The notes under the pieces are model-generated. The model was not told where the DNA came from. It worked only from the letters and a program-made list of their open reading frames with translations, and searched no databases. A DNA stretch of 64,000 nt from Diploptera punctata (Eukaryota > Arthropoda > Insecta > Blattodea > Blaberidae). The position numbers and the translations under genes are program-made. Within the stretch, counting starts at the first letter, position 1. Each line of letters begins with the position of its first letter. The DNA is taken from contig JASPKZ010003441.1 of the NCBI GenBank assembly GCA_030220185.1, positions 744,001-808,000 on the forward strand. The letters run 5' to 3'. Shown piece by piece: positions 22,982-33,789 of this stretch.

Positions 22982-25900
22982 AACACTGCTTTGGAACAAA
23001 TTTCTATAGATGAATTAACTGATGTTGTTAAATCATTAAAAAGTAACAAAGCTCCCGGAGAAGACCACATTAATCAAGAATTATTTAAATTTTCAACTAA
23101 AAATTTTTTAGACAGATTTCTTATTCTCCTTAATATGATATGGGAAGGACAAGAACCACCACAAAGCTGGAACAAATCCATTGTAATACCAATCTTCAAA
23201 AAAGGAAGTCGCCAAATCAAAGATAACTATCGTGGAATTAGCTTGTTGAACTCTGGATATAAAATTTATGCTAATATAGTTAAGAATAAATTGAGGAAAA
23301 TTTATGAAAATATAATTGGAGAAGAGCAGAATGGATTCAGAAAGGGTAGATCTTGTACAGATGGATTCTTTACTCTAAAACTACTATTAGAAAAGCACAA
23401 GGAATTCAATATAGAAACTCATATCGCCTTCGTTGACTTCATAAAGGCTTTTGACAAAGTAGACAGAAATATATTACTACAAATTTTAGCTGATGATAAC
23501 GTTCCACAACAATATATTACTAATATCTTCAACATCTATAAAGATAATGAAATCTCTGTTAAACAAGATGGCAAATTATCTTCTTGGGAAAAGATCAACA
23601 CTGGAGTAAGACAGGGATGTGGACTTTCACCGGTGCTTTTCATTATATACATGAATAAATTAATAAATGAATGGAGGAAAAAACACAACGAGGATATATA
23701 CCCATCAATAGGAACCTCAAACTAGATGCTATTCTTTTTGCAGACGATTTAGCTCTTCTGGCACTTTCCGAAAATGATTTGCAACGATCAATTTATAATT
23801 TACAAAAAATAGGTGCCAAATTTAATATGGAAATATCAATTAACAAAACTAAAATTATGGCATTTCATGGGAAGGATCCCATACAAAGTAAAATCTGTCT
23901 CCAGAATAAAATTTTAGAGAGATCTAATCAATTTAAATATCTTGGATATTATCTCTCTATCTGGGATGAAAAGGATATCCCTGAAAAAGTTACTAGTTAT
24001 AATAAAAGTTTAGGAATTATTAATCAAGTTATGAAACCATCCCTTGTACAAAAAAACACCAGATTATGTTTATATAACACTTTGGCTAGACCAGTGTTGA
24101 CCTATGGTAGTGAAGCATGGACACTAAGAAAACAACATGAAAGCAGAATAACGGCTTGTGAAATGAGATTCATGCGCAGAACAGCGGGTTACACCAGATG
24201 GGATCGGAAAAGGAACACCGATATCTTAAAAGAATTGAAGACTACGCCAATTTTGGAATATATTAAACAGTACCAACTAAATTGGAAACACCATCTTGAA
24301 AGAATGAGTTCAAATCGGATCCCCAAAGCTATTTATAATTATATACCAAGAGGACGAAGATCACTGGGCCGTCCTATGAAACGCTGGAGGGAAAATTTTC
24401 TATAGGATCGTAACAGGCCTTGGCCTAATACTTGGAAGGAAGAAGAAGAAGAAGATATATGAAAAACAAAAAGAAACCTAAAAATTAGAACTAAAGAACA
24501 CATAAATATTAAAAATGGGGAAATAGAAAAATCTGCAGTTGTTGCTCATGTTTGGTCTGAAAAAATAATATAAATTTGGACACTAAATTATTAAAACAGT
24601 TAGAAAATACAAAAGAGCTGACTGTTTGGGAAAAGATCTATATTCAGAAGAACAAAAACAGTTGTGAATTTTGAAATACTGACGGAGCATGGCCTCGTTT
24701 GGAGGTTCTTTGGCCAACCACAGGAGGCAGCTGACATTGACATCCAGGGTTTATAACATAAATCCAAACAGTCTGGTCAAGATGCTGAGGCTGATTAGAA
24801 GACTAATCGAAACATGTTCAAGAACAAATCAATATTAATATTAATATTGAGGTAAGATTTCACAGACTCAAAATAATTTAATTAAAAGAACCTCGAAATA
24901 TTACTTCCTAAAATAAAACACCAGTCACATAGCCCGGAATCTATTAATATTATGATTACTAGAGACCAGATGTTAGGGAAAATGCCTTTAGTTATGTATT
25001 ATATAGATATTGTAGAAGTGACTTCATATAAGTTCATACCGACAATCCTAGAGTTGTTTTCCATGAAGTTCATTTTGCCTTCCATGAAGTTCATTTTGCC
25101 TATAAATGCCTATTTCAGCTTACAATGCCTATAAATGCCTATTTGCCATTTTTTCTCAAAATTAACTTAGGAAATGGACATACTTCATGACACATATCAT
25201 TGCTAGAAATTTTCAAGTGTTATTTTTATAAATTCTTTTAAAATATTTTAAGATAAGGGTGGCAATAAGCCTATAACCCAGCAGAGATGGTCTTCCCCTC
25301 AATTCACTCCCGTTAGGCAAAATAATTATCGGCTATTGTATTTCCCCCCCCTTTTTTTAAACCTTTAGAACAGTTGTTTTACAATGCTTAAAGAACAGAC
25401 AACAGTAAAGGACACACTGACCAATTTCGTGAAAGAATTTGTTGCGGACATATTCTCAAGTGACGGTTCAACATTATTTTTTAAAAGTGCATAAAATTTC
25501 AGTGAACTGCACGAAGAAGTGCCTTGTTTTGCAGCACGTACACACTGCAAAACATACTTATGCTTTTTGTAAAAGGCAAAACAAGTTCCAAAATCATCTC
25601 TGATATCTTCGTATGCTATTGATAGAATAGGTTTATATTATTTATGTAAGGCTGTAATAATTTATGTTGTAGTCCATTTTTTGTAAGAGCCTATTTTGAT
25701 TTTGAGTGCCTATATGAATGATTTTTGGTGCCTTTTTGCCTGCCTATTTTGAATTTTTTAAGTGCCTAACATCCGGTCTCTAATGATTACCTGCCATGAA
25801 AGCCTTCATTCATATTTTCATTGTTCACTTACTAACTCACTGACACTATCGAACCCGAAGGTTCATGGCAAAAAACTTGGAGATTTAATTTTGCTCATAA

Positions 25901-28900
25901 AATCAGCACCAGATGGCAGTTTGAAATATGGTGGTAACGGCATAATTCCAACAGTTGGAGATTCACTTAAGATGAAGGAAAATGACCTTTAAAACGAGTA
26001 TCTTTGAAAACATGAAACTTTATGAGGTGAGATGTAAAAATATTTTTATCCAACTCGGTTAAAAAGTAAATTTGGCTGTAGAAACAAATATCTAAAAAAA
26101 TTGCATTAAGACAATACACAGTGTCCATAAAGTCTGTCCAACTTTATAACTTGCTATAAGATGAAAACTATAAAAGTTAGAGTTGTGTGGTTTGTGGCAG
26201 ATGATAGACAAACTCTCAAAGTTTGTAAAGCAATGCCAGTGTACTTCCACATGTGCACCTCTTGTTCCCCGCAAAACATCTAAGCGATATTCAATATCTT
26301 GCCATACATTATGCAGCATTTCTTGGGTGATGCTAGCAACAGCATCAGTTATCCTTCTTCTCAAATGTTCAAATCAGGTACATGTGTTGCATATAAGTCT
26401 TCGACAAAATCAATAGGAATAAACTGTTGGAAATTTTAGCTGACAACAATCTACCACAACAGCATATTTTAAATTTATACAATATCTATAAAACAAATTT
26501 GATTTCAGTTCGAATTAATAACACACAAACAGAATGGACCGAAATTAATAGGGGCGTAAGACAAGGATGTGGCCTCTCACCCTTGCTCTTTATCATATAC
26601 ATGGATAGAATACTCCAAGATTGGTGACAGATGTGACACGGTTCTATCCAAATTTATAGAAACCATAAAATAGACTCTATGCTTTTTGCAGATGATCTGG
26701 TATTAATAGCTCCAACAGAAACAGATTTACAGTATTCTATACACAATTTTAATATAATTGCAAAAAGGTACAATATGGAAATCAATACAAAGAAAACTAA
26801 AGTGATGGCCTTTTGTGGGAAATACCTTATAGCTAGCAAAATTCTTTTGGATGATGAAATTTTAGAACGAGTAAACAAATTTAATTATTTGGGTTATAAT
26901 TTAACATTTCAAGATGAAGCTGATATATCAAAGAAAATCATAAATTTTACAAAAACAACGGGGATAATTAACAGTATAATGAAACCATCTTTAGTACAGA
27001 AGAACACAAGATTATGCCTTTATAAGGTTCTCGCAAGACCAGTATTAAGATATGGTAGTGAAGCATGGACAATATGAAGAAGAGATGAAAGCCGAATAAC
27101 AGCAAATGAGATGCGATTTATGTGCTGTACAGCAGGCTACAGAAAGTGGGACCATAAAAGAAATGAGGAAATTATGGAAGAGTTGGATGTAGAACCCATT
27201 CTTCACCATATACAAAACTACCAGAACAACTGGAAAGCCCATCTTCAACGAATGCCATCTCATAGAATTCCAAAAGCCATACTTCACTACTGCCCCCAAG
27301 GCAAAAGATCGCTCAGACGTCCAAAAAAGCGCTGGATGAAAAATTCCTCTTTGAGACCGTAACAGGCCGCACGGCCTAATACTTGCATGGATGATGATGA
27401 TGATCAGGGCGTGGATTTTGATGACCTAAAAAAACGCTAAAAATGACTTCTAAAATGCCCGAAAAATTGTTAGAAAATGACTTCAAAAGCAGAAATAATG
27501 ACCTAAAAATAAACATTCTTATGAACTAGTAAGTATAAAAATCGTACCTTAAATTAATAGCTCTCCTCTCTATTGCAATAGATGACAGTGTACATCCGGA
27601 GCTTCTGGAATGAGAATGATCGGCGAGGACATTGTTATACATTGAGAAGCTTCTTTCCACTTCCGCACTAACCACAGGAGCTACTTGAAGAGTGACTGAT
27701 CGCTAAGGGTGTTTCTGTTACTCATCGTGTATCTGCGCTGTTTATAAGCCCTTTACCTGAGAGTTACTTTTACGATTGTGCACACGGTTTTGTAACCTGG
27801 ATTCTGTCGCCAACACACTTCTAATTTTCATTTGAAACCTTTTCGCCAATTTCACCAACCACACTGTCCAGTTTTTCTTGAACATCCTTAACCAATGCTA
27901 TGGAATTTTCCAGAGCTACGGCCCTTTCTTGAAGACGATCGATAGCTGATGGTAAAGAGCCAAAATTTGTCTTCATATAAGCCAATTTCCCCTCCATTTC
28001 TCATCTTTAAACACTTCTTGGGCTGTCCGAATTGCTCTGGCATCTTCTGTAGAAAGCGAATTCACTGTTTGAAAATGTTCACAAAAGTAAAAATAAGCTT
28101 CTAACCAAGTGCCCCATCTTGTTATTATTGGTTGCGGAGGTAAAGGAATACCGGGAGCCAGGGCCTTGAAATGTTCTCTGCGTGAAGGAGATTTTACTAA
28201 TATATTTTTTACATTTGAAATAAGTGCATCCTCTTGTGGAAAGTATGACCTCACTTCTTCTGCCACTCTATGTAGCCCATGTGCTAAACAAGTAATATGC
28301 ACCATTTTTGGATAGAAGTCCTTAATTGATTTTGCAGCTTTAATCATATATGTGGCTGCATCTGTCACAAAAAGCAGCACATCCTCATGCTGGATTCCAT
28401 TAGGCCACAGCAAGAACATTGACTGGTCAAACAGAATACATATACTTGAATGATTTACTTTCTGTAGAATTTCAGAAGTCAGCAAAAATGTTTTACCTGG
28501 TCCATCCAGCTCTAGCGTCCCTACTATAACATTTGCTACGTATCGACTTCAGCATCGCTGGTTTCATCTATGGAAACGAAGATATTCTTTTCTCTGACTT
28601 CATCTCTAATTCTTGCCATAGTTTTATTAAAGTACACAGGAATATAATGTTTTCTTAATGTTGATTCATCTGGTAAAGAACGTCCCATGTGACTTCCAGA
28701 AAGTTTTTTAACTTAGGATTGTTTATTTTCTTCAATGGAATATTCACAGACACTAGCACGTCACATAATTCTTTTAAAAAATCAAAGGATGTACTCGCTT
28801 TTACCCCTACACTCTGAGCAATTAATAACTGTGAATTTTTCTTTTTGCTAGCATTTTCCACTGCACGTTTGTGTTTTTCGCGGCCGATATGTTGTTGCAC

Positions 28901-31900
28901 TGTGAATCTTTTCTCAGCTGCCACCTTAACTTCACAAACTTTACAAAATAATATCGAACCGTCTGTTGAAAAAACCTCCTCCCCAAACTCACTAACAGTA
29001 TTTCTTAAACTAGTAGCCTTGCTAGGCTTCACTTTCGGCATTATTGCAGGTACAAAAAAAACTGTTGTAACCGAGAGATCTGTTCACTCACTACTGAAAC
29101 AGTGTGAAGAAAGAATGCACTTCACTGCTTACGCAATATGCACATAGAAAGGGACTTCCCCGTTCTTGCTATGATGTCACGCAACCCAAGGAGTGGCCCC
29201 AACAGCTTATTGATAGGAAAGCAGAGTTGCAACATTTGTGCATGCAGGCAACTTGGAATGCTGGTAGTAAATGATATCTTAGAAATATATTTTTTATATC
29301 CGTATTCAAGAATCAAGGACGTATTTTTATAAATTCTAAAAATTGTTAAAATGACTAAAAAAACCTTAAAATTAAAAATAATGATAAAAAATACCCTGTA
29401 AATTTTTAAAATGACCTGAAAGATTAAAACAGTAAAAAATGACGTAAAAATTCTACATATCTGTAATCAGCAGCTCTTATCCAGGATTTATATATGTATG
29501 GGCATTGTAAGGGATGTAAAGAAAAAAAAGATGACATGTCATCAAAATCCACGCCCTGATGATGATGATGATGTGTTGCATATACCCTGTCCTTTATATA
29601 ACCCCCAAAGAAAAAATCTAGGGGGGTAATGCCAGTAAATATAGATACATATAATAATAATAATAAAACAGCTACTTACAAGTGAACAAAAGCAGCAGGG
29701 CAGCAGAGCTTCACAACGACGCAAGCAGTTGTAACAATGTGTCTCAAAGTATTTGGTATAAACTATAGAGGCAAATGGTTTTTCAACTGCCAACACATCT
29801 CCTGAAAAAAAAATCATAAATGCAATCCAAACAGATCGGCTTTTATAAATTACTATTTAACTCATGCCCCAAATGGGAGTCAATGACCAATCACATTTCA
29901 ATGAACTTTGATTTACAACCAATCACAGTTGTTTTTCGCCTTAATTTTATCAATTTAACTTTATCACCTTAAAATCAAGCTCTTCCTTTTTAACATTCTG
30001 AATAGGTCAGAGCATTATTTTGCAGCGACTGACTCGCTAAGAAATACGTTGAATAAAACAATATATATATATATACATTAAGATGTAAGAATCCTACAAT
30101 GCAAGTGGCTCCCAGGTAGTATACATAGTGAATGAATGTAACCAGATTCTGCTTGCCAGATATAATAGAGACCCATTTGTATTTATGTTCCAGAAAAATA
30201 TAATTGACATATTTACATCGTAGGACATCAGAAATTAATTAATAACCTACAATGTTGGTTATAAACAGTTTGATGTTTCATTTTTCTCCACTAGGGTGCA
30301 TTCTTACAATATTGCAATCCTTTGGCAATAAATAATATGATCTGGTTGCAGTGATGAACAAAATAAACATAATAAACGTTTCTCATTTGTTTTAAAACTT
30401 TGCCATTTACATTAAATATATAAATATTTTAAATCAAATATATTTAAATAATGATTTATGAGTAAACAGCTTAATTTTATTCGTTAAATAGTCCTAACAA
30501 ATGCTAGTCTTGATTTCCATATTATCTAGATAAATTGGAAATCACTCGTGGCATTACTTATGATAAACACATTGATGCTTTTGCACTAAAATCTGCTAAG
30601 ACAATTTTCATCTGAAATCCTATCAAACATGCATAAAATTCATTTGTGAACTTGTCATCCTTATCTTCTATGGGACCTTGTACATTTACGATTACAAAAT
30701 CATGTTTTTTTATCCTTTAGAATTATGTCTGATATCCTATCATTGACAAGCTTAGTATCTCTCAAAACTAAGAGGATCCTCCTTTGGACCAAAGAACCTA
30801 TCTTTCTGTATTCCCATAGTATAATGTAAACCTTGCTAATTCCTGGCCATCTATATTTCTGTAAAGCGGCTATATCCAAGGGAGATTTATCTAATTCCCA
30901 TGTTAATATTGTTTTAGTGCACAGAGTAGACAGGTCATCAGAAATCTCAATATAGCAGGTAAAAATGTTTCTCTGCAGTGGATATCATCCCATTGTGGCA
31001 TTACAGGGAATGAAATGGCAGATTTGCTGGCCAAGAAAGGAACCCACACCCTTCAGACATCACCGAACATTATATCTTACTCTAGAGCAGCTATGAACAT
31101 CCGCTCCACAATGAGAGAAGCCTTCAGAACCTCCCTAGAGCTCCAAATGACTGGCAGACCTTGGAAAGCATCCATCCAAACTACACTGCCAGATTGGCCC
31201 AGAAGAGTAGCCGTTGCATCATTCCGTACTGCAACAGGACACGACTGCCTAGGTAAACACCTTCATCGCCTCGGTCTTCTACCAACTCAACAATGTATCC
31301 TCTGCAACACTATGGAAGATATGGATGCTGATCACATCCGAACTTGCCCAACCCTAACAACCAACAATTTCATGGACAGATACTGGGAAGCCAGGGAAAA
31401 GATAATGAACATTTTATAATCTTTCTTGTTATTGTTTGTTATTGGCTAATGAAAAATTTCAAAAGCCACTGCAAATAAATAAATAAATATTTTTTTGTGC
31501 CTCAGTATTGTACAGTGAGTTTCACTCGACTTTCAGCCACTAGCGAGGACACTGTTAGTTGATAATGCAATTCTTGCATCACTATTCCTACTATTGGCCG
31601 CAGACCAAGTGAAAATAACATTCCTTGTTCCCAGGGACATGTCCCTACATCTGAGTCTTTGCCATGGATTCTCCCTGAGGTAGTCTCTGTCTCGAGATCT
31701 GAATGGGCAGTAGATTAGATTAGATTAGATTAGATTCATTTAGCCTGGTGGAGTTAAGGCTCTTCCACTCACCAGGACAAACATATATTACATCAGAATA
31801 TAACAATCTCAATGAACTCTAATATTAAATACTAAATAAAAATGTGATCAAAAAGATAATATCTATTATATTACAATCTATAATGCAACCAGTTAATGTT

Positions 31901-33743
31901 AGTTAAAATTAAGACTAAAACTAATAATAAAGTGTATACAAGCAAGACATATTAAATTGTCCCTGTCTAATGTATATAAAAAACAAAGAAAAATAATGAG
32001 ATATAGAAAACTAATTTTACATTTATACAGTATTTAAAACAAAACAAATGAAAATATTTGTTAATCTTAATATTATTTTCATTTTTAAGTGATCCCACAA
32101 CAGGCCTGGAGGCCCTTGGGGTAGTAGGAGGTTAGGGCTCCCACTTTTTCTAGACAATTGTCACTTGATGTCAGCCCTGCGTGACGGCCGCCTTTACCCC
32201 CAGAACAAGTGACTGGTACTCATTTCCTATTAGAGGCTGAGTCGACCCCAGGGCCATAGTGCCGCCAGAGGGTTTGGGTCAGTTTAAAAATCCTGACCCC
32301 AACGGGACTTGAACCCTCGACCCTCCGGCTTGTAGCTAAGTGCCTTAACCACTATGCTACGGCGTAAATAATTTATAAATTTATTAATTGTTAAAAGAAT
32401 ACTATCAGTGAGGTGTATAAGTTAGTTTGTTATTAAATAATTCTTTAGTTTGTTTTTGAAGGATATTATAGTTTGACAGTCTCTGACATAGGGCGGAAGG
32501 GAATTCCATGTTTTGGTAAGTGAGACAGTAAAAGATAATGAATAATATACAGTGTGATGAGGAGTGATATAAAGGACAACGTGCTGATGGGATTGTACCT
32601 CTAGAAAATTGTACCCAAGTGGAACCCATGTGTGCTTTTTTTGATAGTTGTATTTTTATGGTGAACGACTGTTGCTATTTTGAACAAGGTACTTTTTTCA
32701 TGGCTGCGGTGGACTAGTGGTTATGCTCCTTGCCTCTGGTCCCAAGGGTAGTGGTTTCAAACCCAGCCGGGGAATAGGGATTTTTTTAGGCTGAAAAAAT
32801 CCAAGGAGCAAGTCCTCCGGTGGGAGGGACTTTAAGCCGTGGGTTGCGAGTCTGAAGATTTTCAGGCTCGTAAAAAATCCTTAAGCCTGAATGAAAAGAC
32901 CTCTAAGCAAAATTTACCAAATTTTCCCGTCCTAGTACTACCTTGGTTTCCTAGATGTCGGTAAGAGGCGGAACGCTGACCATGGACCACTCAAAGGACA
33001 TCTATACGAAAACAAGTGTAACTAAATTAGTATGGTTCAAATTCTTCCTTGTAGGGAAAGAGCACCTAAATCTCTGTTAAGGGAAACATGGGCTTACAAG
33101 AAGACTTTTTTCATCTGGTTTATCACCTTTGGCCTGTCTGGCATCAGCATAAATGCTACTACATTTAAGCATGAAAATCAATACATCATGACAATGTACC
33201 AAGAAGGGACTAAATACATTCAGCCTAGGAAAATTATTTTATTGTCAAATTCTGAATCAACCTAAAGACATAAAAATTATTGGTCGACCAAGGAGAGATC
33301 AAACTTAGAAACTGCGGAGTCAAAAAGGCTTAATATTTACAAGCATAATGGTGATGATGAACTTTGTAATTTTTAAAAATATAAATTAAGGGGTATATTT
33401 AATTAAATCAAAATAATTTTATTGAAAATGTTATGTGATACTCACCCACTTTTATGTCTCTTGTCGCTGACATGTAACGTCCCATTTCCGGTGAATATCT
33501 AATTTCCACACAGTCAGAAGCACATGGAAGTTTACTGTTCTTCCTGTAACTACACTTTGGAAGTTGTGGTTCTTCATTTTTGGGAAGATTTGTAAAAGCT
33601 TTGGCACTTTGGTAACTTTTTAAGAGATTCTCAAGTTCTCCTTTTATTTTTTGCCTTTTGTCTTCAGTAAGTTCTGCTGAAGAAAGTGCTTTCAGAGCAT
33701 TCTGAAAAGAAATGTTATCATAAAAATGAAATTATATAACCAA

Positions 33744-33789
<46 letters not shown>

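Larger units (their letters stand above)
22385..24845 (+). mobile_element. PLE interrupted by a LINE
   Basis: PLE coding remnants are at 22430-22936 (KFRIHRKETHREN, STGFNPIGHKLA) and continue at 24457-24845 (KTKRNLKIRTKEH, EIEKSAVVAHVW, ELTVWEKIYIQKN, 3' tail to about 24845). The break falls in the YIG motif (..CEKIY / ..KTKRN). A TA microsatellite at 22938-22976 marks the insertion point. The last part has a degenerate hammerhead (GCTGATTA, GAAA). Confidence 0.75.
27405..29558 (-). mobile_element. hAT element with perfect TIRs, CGGBP1-like start
   Basis: Perfect terminal repeats of 21 bases beginning cagggcgtggattttg, with an 8-base duplication atgatgat inside a GAT microsatellite (27397-27404, 29559-29566). 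The minus strand encodes a BED-like N-terminus and a transposase middle; frameshifts lie at about 28490-28650. Direct short TE-like repeats (aaaatgacc) crowd both subterminal regions. The C-terminal dimerisation region is not found, so it is probably a defective copy. Confidence 0.85.
26092..29636 (-). mobile_element. Tc1/mariner-type transposase 3' part, split by a LINE+hAT nest
   Basis: Minus-strand pieces at 29585-29636 (DFFFGGYIKDRVYAT) and 26092-26382 (RRRITDAVASITQEMLHNVW, then RLDVLRGTRGAHVEV) join into the C-terminus of an IS630-Tc1-mariner-type transposase when the insertion (26396-29571 plus the duplicated tgtgttgcatata) is removed. The 3' end carries a cagtgtccataaagt-like terminal repeat at about 26115. 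The N-terminal half is absent. Confidence 0.72.
30565..33160 (-). mobile_element. RTE 5' region, broken by several later insertions
   Basis: Minus-strand RTE endonuclease and leader can be followed at 30625-30925, 31605-31708, 32580-32695 and 33095-33160. Into it went a Jockey-like LINE (30926-31485), another LINE (31709-32580) containing a SINE, and a second SINE. Frames are badly decayed. Confidence 0.6.

Noticed and set aside
33747..33783. Replication origin or promoter at the TA run
   Set aside because: Simple dinucleotide repeat in an intron; no other signal around it.
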